Assembly: GCA_026874595.1 (NCBI GenBank)
Contig: CM049319.1
Location: 17,837,101 to 17,901,100 of the forward strand
From: Sipunculus nudus
Lineage: Eukaryota; Annelida; Sipuncula; Golfingiida; Sipunculidae
DNA length: 64,000 nucleotides
Direction: 5' to 3'
Numbering within the stretch: position 1 is the stretch's first letter; each line of letters starts with the position of its first letter. The notes under the pieces are model-generated. The model did not search any database. It was not told the origin of the DNA and was given only the letters and a program-made list of their open reading frames with translations. Below are positions 13,180 to 25,700 of this stretch, piece by piece. Both the position numbers and the translations under genes were made by a program.

Positions 13180-13571
13180 TTAAAGGGGGCCATTCTGATA
13201 TCTACTGATATCTTCCGATGTCTATAAGATAAATATAATCCCTTGATCTATCTATAAAATAGGCCAGAAAAAGCCAATCCCATTGCATACAGGCAGTTTC
13301 TTTTGTTTATATGCACCTGTTTATAACATGTGGGGGCCCACCAAAATAATTCAAACACATTCAACAAGGACATCAGGAAGTCCGATTTACCAGAGTTTTT
13401 TTTAAAAGGTGTTCTTCAACTAGTGGCCATTCATAAAAGTATATACAAATGTTGATACAACTGAGGCATTATAAAAACTCTTCTTTACAGGGATAACCTA
13501 AGTTTATCAATATGTAAGCAGAGTAAGCCACATAAATTCTTAAGAAAAGGCAGGTTAATAGCTGTCTTTAA
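13180..13571. repeat. MITE family C, inverted copy
   Basis: It starts with TTAAAGGGGGCCATTC and contains, reversed relative to the neighbour, the CCCCCACATATTATAAACACG-like core (here as ACATGTGGGGGCCCACC). It lies head to tail in inverted orientation with the next copy, separated by about 30 bp, which makes an 880-bp imperfect palindrome. Confidence 0.55.
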
Positions 13572-13599
13572 GTCAGGATTTATGTATAGTAAATGAAAA

Positions 13600-14064
13600 T
13601 TAAAGCTGCCCATTCATCAACTTTTATTTATGTGATTTCTGGCTTACTCTCTGTATATATAAATTAATGATCTAAGGGTAATTTTGGTTGTGTGAAGTTT
13701 TTATATGGCCTTCAAAAAGGATGTGTGGACTTGTTTATTAACAACATGTTTGTAAACAAAGCAATGTTGACAAACTGGAAAAACATGTAACTTGAGGTGG
13801 TAGGTTGCATATATGCCGAGGTAGAAAGGTCACTTGTTGCAAAACACCATTTGCAAAGCCTTGGCTTATCTGACTTGCTGCCAGATGCACTTGTTGAATT
13901 TGTTTTGATTATTTGGTGGCCCCCACATATTATAAACACGTTGATATAAACAAAACAAGCTGCCTGTGTGCGGTGATATCCACATTTCCTGGCCTATTTT
14001 TATGTAAGCTCCATGGGATTACCTTTAGTTGATAAAGGTCAGAAAGGTGATTGGGCCCCTTTAA
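13600..14064. repeat. MITE family C, direct copy
   Basis: Near-complete relative of 3102-3577, running from TTAAAGCTGCCCATTCATC to GATTGGGCCCCTTTAA. It begins about 50 bases beyond the stop codon of the CECR2-like gene, so it probably supplies much of that gene's 3' UTR or poly(A) region. A reversed AATAAA is present near 13623-13628. Confidence 0.65.
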
Positions 14065-14116
14065 GAATTTTTTTTATGATTCATCCAGTAAATAAATAAC
14101 ATACTCACCAACACCA

Positions 14117-16720
14117 TCAACTTTCAAGGCTGCCATTTGTAGTGTGCTCCATCACCACCAGGGGAATTAGTGAACTGTTCGTTTCTGAACAACTGTCTAC
14201 AGGGTTCATTAATGAGGATTCTCCATCTAACCTCAGGGCCTTCTCAACCTCATAGTCCGTTTCTGACACAGACAACTTGCGTTTCTTTGGTGTTCTATCA
14301 CCAGAGTCCACAATATATGAAGTACCGCTTATCTCTGCTGATGCAGACTGATCAGAGCAGCTTAAATCTCCAAATTGTGAGTTCGTTTTAGTGTTTATTC
14401 CTGAGACTAAACTATCTGCCTTTGTCTGTAATACTTGCTGGGCAGGCAAACCACCACTTACTACACTTGACGTCCCTGCTATTTGGGTCAGAAGTCCGTA
14501 TTTTAATACATTTAAATTGTCACCAGAACCTACACTACTGCTGGTGGCCTCTGGTACTCTAGTTTGTAAATGAACACCCTGTAGCTGAGGTTCACTTTGT
14601 ATGAGACTCGAGGTGGCAGTTTGTGCGTTAGTGTTAGCTGTCTGCCCACCTCCTGTTAAAGCTGCGACCTCTTCGCTGTATCCACCAGGGTCAGTCAGTG
14701 CATTTACATGCTGTTCTTGGTCAGGCACTTGCAGGCTATCGGTAGCAACGGCAGAAACATTGTGACTAAGGCTGGCAGGTTGAGACTGTGCTGTATTAAA
14801 TGATGGCATCGGAACTGTGGTCACTTTACTTACACCAGTGGATAACAGATTAGTGGACTCCATCTCAGGCTCCTTTGGTACTTGCGTCTGTTCACCTGTA
14901 CATGGTGCAGAAACTTTTACAGGAACTGGCACAATTTTAAACTGTCCATCTGTCATAGCATGGAGCTGAAGAGTTGCTAATTTACCATCAGGTAAACGGA
15001 TAAGTTTTCCTGTATTTATCATTTTTTGTGGAACTTGGCCGGGTGTATGTGGACCTTTAACTATCTGCACTTGTTTCCCAGATTGCAATAGTATATTTTG
15101 CTTTTGCCCTGTTAGTGGGTTAACTGCTAATGTTTGATTGGTGGATTTTTGCTCAGCCGCCGGCTGATTGGCAGATGGGTGTACCACCTGACTTGCAGTA
15201 ACCAGCTGATTTGTTAATGCCTGATTTTGCTGCTGCTGATTGGCTGTTTGTTGTGTCAGCTGACTTACTAGTCCTTGAGATACCTGCTGCACTGTGGAGG
15301 ATTTTGCACTTGATTGCAGCACTGTTTTCTGCTGTATGGCCTGAGGCACTGAGAGAGTTTGCTGTGAACTGGCTGGAACAGTCACTTGCTGGATCTGCTG
15401 CTGTTGTTGAACACCTGACTGCCTAAGTGCCTGCTGATTAGCTAGAAGTTGCAGCAGTTGCTGACTGGTCACCTGAGCTGTCACTGACTGCTGTGCTTGT
15501 ATCTGCTGTACTGTTTGTACTGGCTGTGTCTGCTGTGTAATGGCACTCTGTATTACAGGCTGGTTCATTAATACCTGTGAACCTGCCTGTGAGCTTGCAA
15601 TCACCATGGGTGCTTGCTGGGGAGTTGCAGCTTGTTGCTGTACCTGCATACCGGTTTCTGACTTAGCAATCACCACTGGTACTTGCTGCTGTGTTCCAGG
15701 TTGTTGCTGTACCTGCAAGCCTTTTTGCAAGTTTGAAATTACTACTGGTGCTTGCTGCGGTGTTCTAGGTTGTTGCTGCACCTGCAAACCTGTTTGTGAC
15801 TTAGCAATCACAACTGGCGCTTGTTTCAGTGTTGTAGGCTGTTGCTGCCCATGCAAGCCTGTTTGTGAGTTCGTAATCACTACTGGGGCTTGTTGTTGTT
15901 CAGCAGGCTGTTGCTGAGACAGGACCACTTTATTAGCAGCACTCTGGGCATCTCCGACCGGTAACTGCACAATGCGGATTAATTTATTTCCCATTCTAAT
16001 ATATTTGGCTTGAGTGCCTCCCTGGGTCAGTGCAGTGACTGACGATGCTACAGTGGCCGAAGAGGATACCACAACACTTGGTGAAGATGTAATTTGTGAT
16101 GTGCTAGCTTGCGGGCTGCATATATATCTAATAGTAGTTGCAGCACTACTGCCAGGGATTCTAATCACCTGTGTTGAAGTCCCTGCTGCTGAACTGCTTG
16201 GCTGTGCTGATGCTAATGACTGTCTGATCAACTGAGTGCTTAAACCAGCACTGGGATTTGGTCTGGAAGTCACGTTGCTGCTTCCAGCTTGACTAGCAAG
16301 CTTCAGTGCTGTTTGTAATGCTGTTATCCCTGAGCTTGAGCTTCCTGTTACTGCAGTAGCAGCTGCTGCTTGACTAGCCACGGACGCTGTAGTCTTAGGC
16401 ATGACAATACGGTAGCTGCGAGTGACAGGAACAATCTGATTTGGTGGTGTTCTGCAATTTTCCCGCATCTTCTCGTCAGCGATTAAATTTTTTCCAACCA
16501 CAAACACCTGGGAGGTTCCATTAGCCTTTGCAATCTTGAGTAGTTGGTTGGTTATTTGAGGTGAAGCTGCGGAGGTTTTGGTGGACCCAGGCTGCATGTA
16601 GTCATGGTCTACGGACGGCTGAGGGGTGGCTTCTGGGATAGATTTACTGAACACGACAGTTGGTATATTACCAGCAGGACCATCGATGCTGACCTCTGAC
16701 CCGTCACTTGGCTCATAGTC
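14117..16720 (-). CDS. CECR2: CECR2-like last exon (Gln-rich tail)
   Basis: About 867 codons to TGA at 14117-14119. The tail is rich in Gln, Ser, Thr and Ala, with no folded domain evident. It carries GKLIRLPDGKLATLQL, five copies of a 23-residue repeat (15580-15915), and near the end TPKKRKLSVSETDYEVEKAL with a likely nuclear localisation signal. Start choice: CAG acceptors at 16739 and 16746 leave the frame out of step with exon 14, whereas an AAG acceptor at 16720 (GTTATTAAG before GAC) keeps it. Exon 10 also uses an AAG acceptor. A small unseen exon is the alternative. Because the ORF is so long and unbroken on the same strand, coding status is firm even if membership in the CECR2 gene is not proven. 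Confidence 0.78.
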   Translation of the reverse strand, partial: DYEPSDGSEVSIDGPAGNIPTVVFSKSIPEATPQPSVDHDYMQPGSTKTSAASPQITNQLLKIAKANGTSQVFVVGKNLIADEKMRENCRTPPNQIVPVTRSYRIVMPKTTASVASQAAAATAVTGSSSSGITALQTALKLASQAGSSNVTSRPNPSAGLSTQLIRQSLASAQPSSSAAGTSTQVIRIPGSSAATTIRYICSPQASTSQITSSPSVVVSSSATVASSVTALTQGGTQAKYIRMGNKLIRIVQLPVGDAQSAANKVVLSQQQPAEQQQAPVVITNSQTGLHGQQQPTTLKQAPVVIAKSQTGLQVQQQPRTPQQAPVVISNLQKGLQVQQQPGTQQQVPVVIAKSETGMQVQQQAATPQQAPMVIASSQAGSQVLMNQPVIQSAITQQTQPVQTVQQIQAQQSVTAQVTSQQLLQLLANQQALRQSGVQQQQQIQQVTVPASSQQTLSVPQAIQQKTVLQSSAKSSTVQQVSQGLVSQLTQQTANQQQQNQALTNQLVTASQVVHPSANQPAAEQKSTNQTLAVNPLTGQKQNILLQSGKQVQIVKGPHTPGQVPQKMINTGKLIRLPDGKLATLQLHAMTDGQFKIVPVPVKVSAPCTGEQTQVPKEPEMESTNLLSTGVSKVTTVPMPSFNTAQSQPASLSHNVSAVATDSLQVPDQEQHVNALTDPGGYSEEVAALTGGGQTANTNAQTATSSLIQSEPQLQGVHLQTRVPEATSSSVGSGDNLNVLKYGLLTQIAGTSSVVSGGLPAQQVLQTKADSLVSGINTKTNSQFGDLSCSDQSASAEISGTSYIVDSGDRTPKKRKLSVSETDYEVEKALRLDGESSLMNPVDSCSETNSSLIPLVVMEHTTNGSLES

Positions 16721-19700
16721 CTTAATAACAGATACATTTCTGTAAGCTGGATGTAAGCATCAATCATAATTTAATTCATATACAGTTTAAGTTAGAAATA
16801 ATGACCACAAATGGGACCTCAATGAGGCATTTTTGAGGTGGTTGTCTAAGCAAGGTCTGACATAAAGAGCAAATATTTAAAAAGATTTGGACAGTTATAT
16901 TTAGGTATTTTTTATTATGAGGTGGTAGCAAAATTGAGGTGGTCCTTAGGTGTGGTTTTACTGTAACTGCATGGCAATCATACACAGCTTGCTACACTCC
17001 TCACACAGCATTTATACACTGCAGTCAATTTGTCTCCTTCCCTTTAACCGCTGCTTTGTACAGAAAGATTCTCCATATTTCCCCACCAGGGATGGTATAG
17101 GGCAAAGAATCATAATCAGACAATTAAGAGCATGCATCCAGCTCCAAGTTTCCAACCAAAACCACCCTGCTCTCATTTGTCTGATGCACAATGTGTTAAC
17201 ACGCTCTCATGGTCATCAGTAATTCTTGGCTCTTTGCCAGACCTGGTGTAGAAACCCTGATAAATTTGCTATACAAAGCGGTGGTTAAAGCGAAGGATAT
17301 CTGGAATGACTGCAGTGTGTAATCACTGCATGAGGAGTGTAACACTTTGCATACTTGTGACATATTCGCAATTAATTTAATAAAGTTTTCAGATGAGAAA
17401 GGTTTATACAAATGTTTCAGCCAGCAGTGCATTCATGTGAGAAGTCATCATAGGGAATCCCTTAATATCATGCAACTATATCGGTGTGCCAATTATTTCT
17501 ATCTACAAAATATATCTCTGGATAAAATAGGGTGTACAAAGTAATGCAGGATATGAACTAATAGAGAGATTACGGTATATCATGGTTCAAGACCTTTGCT
17601 ATATGTCAAGAATTAATCTTCTCTCTCTCAAGACCTCATCTGATCCCCTCAAGATGCAACCTTTACTTTCAGGAAAACTGTGGACCGAGGCTGCATGTAA
17701 TAATGGTCCACAGAAAACTAAAGCTTCAATCTCCTCTTACCCTTTGTCTAAGATTTCAAACGGTATGTTTTATGAGAATCACTAAGATAAATGCCTTATG
17801 AACTTAAATTCACTAGGTACCAGACTACATACAACACTTGGTCAAAAAGACATTTCTGTACCAGTCATCTCATACTCTCATATCTTAACAAAAATTACTT
17901 GACGTACATCATCATCCAGCCCTCTGATGAGGAGCTTTGGTGTTTCCGGTTGTTTATTTTTCCTGTTTTTGCCACCAGGTGTCTCTGCAGATACGAGGAA
18001 ATCTTCGTCATCATCCTTATAATCTTTGGGTACAAATCTGTGGACTGCTCTGTTGAATGACTTCTGTAAATTCCGGGCCAGTTTGGTATAATCTGAAAGA
18101 TAAATTACTGCTGTAACACCTTTGTTGTCATCAGGGCTTGACATTAACTTTTGAAAGTATTTGCAAGCAGTATCTAGCTTTAACTTGCCCTACATGATTT
18201 TTTATATGCCCTGTACATTGCAGCCACATGACTATGTTGCAGGTTTCATTTTGTGTTACCCAATAAACATGTTGAAATGTCTGTTTGTTAATTAGACTGA
18301 CTGAAAATTAGTTCAGATTTTATGATTTTAGGTAAAGTTTATGTTTGATCCACTTGCCCATTCGGATTGCCCTACCACTGTCTTCTGGAATTTTCACTTG
18401 CCCCTGGCGAGCAGTAAACCATTAATGTAGAGTCCTGGTCATGATTTCATGCTATAAAGGCTACTGACCAAAAAGAAGGCTACATACCATGTATAAAATG
18501 AGCATAAAATCATGAGAGGAGATATGTGTACAAACTTACAGAATTTAATATTTTTCATATTATTTAATATTTTTCATATTATTTAATATTTTTCATATTA
18601 TTTATTTGATATTTGCTGACCGTAAATGTATTTTCGACACTAAAATGTGTATCAGAAGTACTGTAAAAACAAAATTTTGCATGGAATTTGCAAGCTAAAT
18701 TCAAAATCTGTCTATCAATATGGTAATTCTGGATCTCTTATTACATGAAATAAACAGTCATGGCAGCTCTAGTTGGATCAGACAGACAGATACTTACGAC
18801 TAAGAGGTCCGTTATACAGTTGGCAGTTTTCAACAATCAGATTAAAGTCATCATAGAACTCCTGTTTTGTCAAGTATAGACGGCGGGCTAACTTGTCCTC
18901 CATGGAACTCAAGTCCATCGGTTCCTGCACAGAAAGTAAAAAAAAAATTTATAAACATAAAGCCAAAAAAAAGCTATGGTTCTCAGGAACTTTTTTTTTT
19001 AGAATTCAGTTAGGGTGGGTGATTTTATTTTTACCTATTTTTTTTTGTATGTTTGGATAAAAAAGGGACAATCAGGGAAATAACAGATTTTATTTTGCTA
19101 AACAGGTAATAGCAATACATAACAAAGAAAATCCTATCTAAATCGCATTATCTTTTTTTTTTTTGAAAGATCAAAATAAAAAATTTTTATGCAGGGGGTT
19201 AAAATTGACGCGGGCGGTGCCTGAGAACCATATTTTTTTTTGGCCTAAGAACTTATACACAAATCATTAGGTCTAATATTCAAACACAATACTCATACCC
19301 ATTTGAGATGCATAAAGGTTTATTTGATTTTCAAAAACTGAGACAGCAATAAATTAAACAACGATTTGGACGGCAGCTGCTAAGACCATATCAAAATCAT
19401 AGCTTGTTCAACCATAGCCATATGAACAGTGAGAAAAAAATATGGTGCATGCAGATTTAATGTTTTTTTTTTTTTTAAATTTACCGGTTGAAACATAATA
19501 CATGGAATTTTATTTTATCAATGATGTAGTAAAATTTTTATCACAGAAAGTTTGTTTCTCAAAATTCTGTGTAAACGTTTAGCAGGTGGCTTCAAGCCCA
19601 ATCAGACAAACACAAGCTGACTCAAAATCAGTCAAGAAAAAAAAGGAGAAGAATTATTTCTCTGTGATTTTGAAAAGTTTAATTAATACGTTTCCAATTC

Positions 19701-22700
19701 TGTGAAGAGGTTCAAATGCCTACGCTTAGCCTTATTAGATTCAACAAACAGAATCATAATGGGTCAATAAATAAAGAAGAAAAAAGCATTCTTGTGATCT
19801 GAGGCCAGACACCCGACGGATGGACAGATGGCCTGACAGACAGAAGCATGCCACATTACCATGATATAAAATCAACTGGCAAGATGAGCTTACAATGAGT
19901 AGAATGATTTTATAAGGTGTATTTAACTATTAGGCCCATGAGGAAAAATGAGAAGAAGATAAATACCAGGTAAATGAAACTATCATTTTTAAATTGGCCT
20001 TACAAGTTTTCAAAATCCTAGAGGCACTCTGAAAATATGCTGGGAGGCTCTTTTGTAACTGGCGGTCTATAAAGTAAAAATTCTGCTCACCTCAACCACG
20101 TCATAATAATCTGGGGCTTCCTCCTTCTGGACTGGTTGTATGAATGGCCAGGCGTCGTCATTAGACTTTATACGATCCAACACTAATTAAGATACAGCAA
20201 ACACCTGTTACTGATGAATCAACCTTCAGTAAGTATTGACTATGTTTGACAAATCAGATCTTCTGTCTTTTGGATTAAGGATTAGAGAATTACCATTTAT
20301 TATTATTTTTTTCAGTCTTTCAAAAGCACAAAGCTTTATATATATTCATTTAGATACAAGTACAGACATGTTTCTGATCGAAATTGTGGTACCTGGCAGG
20401 AGTTATTATTTAGTGTTTAAAGCTGTCATTCACAAAGGGCAAAGTTTGTAAAAATTGTATTATCTAACAGCCCTTTGGCCTATCATATCTACACTATTAT
20501 TATAATTGTGGGCAGGGACTGAAATTAAAATGGGCCTTTCGTGTTTTCCCATCATATCTGAAGTTACAAGCCAGATGGGCCTCAAAGCAATTTTGCTGTA
20601 ATAATTATTTAAAGAATTAAAAAGGTTACCTTTGAAAAATGCTGCCACGACATCTTCATCCATTTCTAGCCTGAAACATTAATTAATTCACTCATTTATA
20701 TAACTAGACATCAATAAATAAATCAATGAACATTATCAATCATATACTAAAACAATCAATACCTGATTCACATCTTTATCTACATAATAATTGTTGGTGG
20801 TATTACTCAACTGTTGTCACACAACTCCTCAGTGGCCAAGCCTCAGAAATGCCCATTTCTGGTCTTGATATATTAGGAAGGGTGCCCAGTGTGCCTCAAG
20901 GAGAGAGTCATATCCCATATTTTCCAATTAATCCTGAGAAATTTGACTTACTTCATGAAGGGGCTATTGCAGCGCCATCTATCAGGAACTACATGAACCA
21001 GCGACAATAGGTAATATGCTAGTATTAAAAATAGTATTGTAACATCCCACCCCAACTCCCAATTTAATTGTGTTTTACATATTTATGTCTATTAATGGTA
21101 CTTCCTACCTAAATGAGACTGCTAACTTCCATAAAATTTCTGGGCTTGACAACATTTCATTCTTTTAGTTTCATTAAAAATTTGATCATAAAAAGTAGCT
21201 TACTTCTCTGGCTCATCGTCATTCCTGTCATTCCGTAATTCTGGTGGAAGTTCCAGTCCCTGAGAGATGTAGGCTTGTCTCTCCTCACGCAGCTTAACTC
21301 TTCTTGCCCTCTCTTATAAAAATAAGGAAATCAAAGGTCGCAAAAAGGCACTCAGGAGAGCACATACACATAAACCAATGTAGGACATTCAGGCCTGTAC
21401 TGTGTTAAAGAATATTATTGTAAGTTTTTGTACTGCAATCTCTTTTAGCAAAAGTAAATAAGTTTCTGATTTTTCAGACTTAAACAGAAATGACTGCTAT
21501 CAAAGTGGAAGGTGTAAAATGTTCCATTTCCCAGGTGATGATGGGTGAGCTCAAAATTGTTTCTGTATTCAATATTTATAATTCCCTTTTTAAACATTTG
21601 GCAGTAAAATTATCAAAGAAAATACTTGTATCAAATTGGATAAAAACAAACATTTACAATTATGCTTCCAGGATGCCTTCAAAAGTATGTATATACACAT
21701 GGCATGAATTTATTTGCAGTGACCTTGCTGTAAGATGACGCCCATGGAAACAGGAACACTTACCCATACTGAAAAAAAAATTATTTTTGGTATGGCCACA
21801 TATCGTAAACGTAAGTATAACTAAACTTGTAAACCACAGCATTCAGTATGTTACATATGGTTCAACCAGCAGTTTCCAATGAAGTGATCACATTTTTGAG
21901 GTGGTCATCTAAAAGTGAGGTCTAATATAAGTGGCAAAAGAGAATACAGACCATGACCAAGTGGCTGTTATTTTTAGGTGGTCTTTAAAAAGAGGTGGTC
22001 ATTCAGCAAGGTTTCACTGTGTATCAATTTTTAATCATCAGTTATTCAATAATTATTTATTAACTAATTAGTACTAATTAGCCAACATTGAACAGTGGTT
22101 ATCAACTCTGCAGTGTAATGTTTTAGTCACCACAATGAGTCCCATCCTTAGCTCTACTTTAGAATATTCACAGCAGAGCTCCTACCTTCTCGGGCTCTCT
22201 CCTTCTCCTCCTGTAATCGTTTTTGTTCTCGCTCGTAGTTGATCTTCTCCTGTTTCCGTCTTTCCTCTTCCTCTCTTCGTTTTGTCTCAGCCAGGATTTT
22301 AGCCTCCTCTTTTTCCTATTTTGTGCATAACCATAATCACTGGTGCATGAAATTTGGATTTATGTGTGTGTGTGTGGGGGGGGGGGGGGGTGTGACTATA
22401 ATAAGGGGGGGAAAGGGGGTATGGTTCTTCTTTTTCCTGTTTTATGCAAAACCATAATCACTGGTGCATGGAGTGTGTGTGAAAATGGGGAGGGAGTATT
22501 ATTTAAAGGGATCCTTTGAATCCTTAGCAAACATCTTTTTTTTTAAACAAATCCAAATATTGATTTAAATGTGTATAAGACTCTTTCTGGTACATATTTA
22601 AAACCTGCTACAGGCTCCTTTCTTATAGAATATATTAATGAAACTTAAATTCATTTCAATATTGAATGTTCAAATATTAAGATTTATATGACAGCGTAAT

Positions 22701-25700
22701 ACTAACAGGTCATATTGCTCATGAGACCGCACATAAAATTATAAAAAAATGTATGTAACACCAATAAGTTTGCTTTGCAGTGTATCTGGCAAAACATACA
22801 TCTGTGCAAAATTTTGTGAACCTGTTCAGCCATTGCTGAGAAAAGTTTAACAGACACATGAATGACCAATAGAATGTGTACCGTGACAAAAGCTCAAAGC
22901 TGTCAAAAAAAAAGAGGACAATGAGCAATGGATATCAATGTCGGGGAAAACCAAAATGTTTTTAAATGTAGATGGTTTGACCTTTGCCTTTAATTCAATT
23001 TTTTTCATATTTTATCCTAGTTTAAATCTGGATTACAGTTCCAAGTTCTGCTCTTCATCAGCTCTATATTGATTTCCCTTTTCCTTATTTCCCTCTCTCT
23101 CTCTCTCTTTGCCCAAAATACTGTTATTAAAAACTTAAATTTACATGTGGAAATAAACATACAATGCATCTTATTCAAATAATTAATGTAAACAAAATAG
23201 TTTTAAAGACATTTCTATATTCATGAACTCTGTATTTGTACTATGTTAATTTGTTTTCTGTGTACTTGAATGATGTAACATGTCCATGCATGTGTTTGTA
23301 ATGTAACTGTGGTCATTCGTGTAGGGATGCATGTTTGGAAATGAATTTTGTTATATAAGTATTGGTACTTGTATTTGATTCAATAAAAAAATAAATACTG
23401 GAGTACAGGGATTCTTTTCTTACCTGCTCTTCCCGTTGAAGACGTTTTAATTCCAGACGCTGAGATGCTCGTGTGGGTGCCATTAAAAGGAGTCTCCTTC
23501 TCTTTTCATCCTCCTGAATAAAAAAAAAATACACAAGTCAGTTCAGGCATTAAATGGTTAAAAAAAGTCACCTTGTTCACAGTGCTAGCCTTAAACATCT
23601 AAAAAAAATATAGTTACCTAAATCCCCAGTCCAAATCCCCAGGTTTGATGCTGTTTTCTGTTAAAGTAATTTATAAGCAAGCAAATTCGAGGAATTTATG
23701 TCTCCTTCACTTCCGCCTCTTGCTGTCCCCTGCTTGCCCTATCAATATGTGTAAGTTTTTATTGTCCCCTGAAGATATCTCCACATGTCATAGTGGCTGT
23801 GTTTAAGTTTTCATTGCCCCCTGAAGATGTCTCCACATGTCATAATTTTTGGTTGTGAATTGGGAACCAAAGGGGAATTTTTTTGGTTTGTTTTTGAGCT
23901 GCTGGTAATAAATTTTTAACACAGACACTCCAAAGCCAATTCCAGCCAAGATATGCAAGAAAGCAATCATTGACCACAATTTGAATGATACTGGATAATA
24001 TTTAGGAAATTTATCGCATGGAAACAAATACCTGATGGATGGACACACAGATAGACCCAAATTAATGAGACAGGCTCCCACCGGGCTCCTGAAGAAATAC
24101 AGGGATTTTATAAAAGCACTCTAGGACGGAAAACAGATTGAGTTTTTCAATGCACAATACTGTTTAACTCTGTTACTAACCATGACTATCAGTTTTCCAA
24201 GCAGCATATTAAGGTCTGTTTAAATGGTTTAGATAGCTCTACTTGTACAAATCGTAACACTTAAAGTTAACTGAAAATGTTTTACAAAAGAGCTGAACAT
24301 TTTCAGTAACAGGTCTATATAACAACAATTATTCAATATTAACAGTTATATCAGAAACATGATTTTTAAGTGAAATTAAAGGATATTAAGGCCTTAATCC
24401 TTGAAAATATAGGAAATTATTGGAGACATCTTTTTCACAGGAAAAAATAAGAATATAAAGTAAACATATACAGTTGTGACTTGACATTCCGACCCTTAAC
24501 AATCCAAAAACCTTGCATTCCGATGGTAATTTGTAAATAACAAATGGAACCCATAGAAATTAGCCTTGACAAACCGACAGCCTTGGATTCCGACATGACA
24601 TTTCTTGACACAAGCAAGGATACCAATGTATTTTCTGACTTGACAATCTGACCGGTATATTGTCCTTTGATGTCAGTCGTCGGGCTTGTGCACACAAACC
24701 CCGATCAATTAGGCATGAAATCCAGCGATGCGTATTGTTCTAACTGTACACTAGAGCCAATTATTGAGTCAATTTGGCTCATTAATTAAGTCAGTTTGGT
24801 CCCGATTTGGCAGACATGAACCTTTCTGTGTGTGAATCATGCAGAGGTGGAGAACGAGGTTGGGGATCTTATCCAGGCACTCAACAGCGCTGACCACGTG
24901 ACCGCTGAGGAATACCTCACAATGGACAACATGGAGCCCACTGAAGCAATGCCGATGGCTGCTGATATTTTGTCAATGATGAAAGCAGACAGAGGGGACA
25001 GCGAGTCTGAGGGAGACGATGATCCTCCTGAACCAGTAACTCCAAGAGACACGATTGGGGGAATGGAAACAGGACTAGGGTACATGCATGGAGGAGCAAG
25101 GCTTCGCTGCCGGGGACATGGATGCCGACCAAGGACTGCTTAAAAAAATCTGTTAAAATCAAAATAAAAGAACCAGATACCAGACAGATTTGCTTGCATT
25201 CTTTAGACGTACACGAACTCAGTAAATCAACTGAGTTCATTTATTACATACATTTAGTTAATGTTTGTTCAGAAATATAATCATGTCTCTGATGATAATG
25301 GAAGAATCTGCATAGCATTGTTTATGTGCACCTGTATATAAGAAATATAACAGTACTCCATGAGAGATTTTTTATTTTCTTTCATATAAATCATAACAAT
25401 ATCATATACATAGTTTATTATTACAAAATATTAATGAATACTAACAAGTTCTCCTCCAAACATTTCTGTCACGTTGTATCTTGACCCTCCGTCACCTTTA
25501 TTGATTTTACAATCCGACAGCCTTGCAATCCGACATAAATTAGGGTATTACATTTAGTGTCGGATTATCAAGTCACGACTGTATATCAACAGCCATGATA
25601 TTTCAAAACATTACCCTGTAAGAAAAGTATCTAAAGGTCTGGTATGTTATTTCAACATTGAGACACACATAAGAAATTTTTAATTTGTGTAAAAGGTACA

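Larger units (their letters stand above)
1844..14116. other. Intergenic stretch without supported genes
   Basis: Between the receptor stop codon and the CECR2-like stop codon I find no open frame with family-like sequence or splice-consistent exons. The space holds the separately listed MITEs, dispersed repeats, (AT)n tracts and a G-run. Parts with nothing recognisable are 2600-3100, 3580-5100, 6060-7560, 8660-9460, 9740-10890 and 10910-11830. Confidence 0.6.

Noticed and set aside
15540-15917. Plus-strand 125-codon Cys-rich frame with regular repeats
   Set aside because: Antisense shadow of the Gln-rich minisatellite in the CECR2-like tail; CTG/TTG runs read as Cys and Leu.
20726-21010. 94-codon plus-strand frame in an intron of the CECR2-like gene
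   Set aside because: No recognised motif, opposite strand to the host gene and no flanking splice sites in phase.
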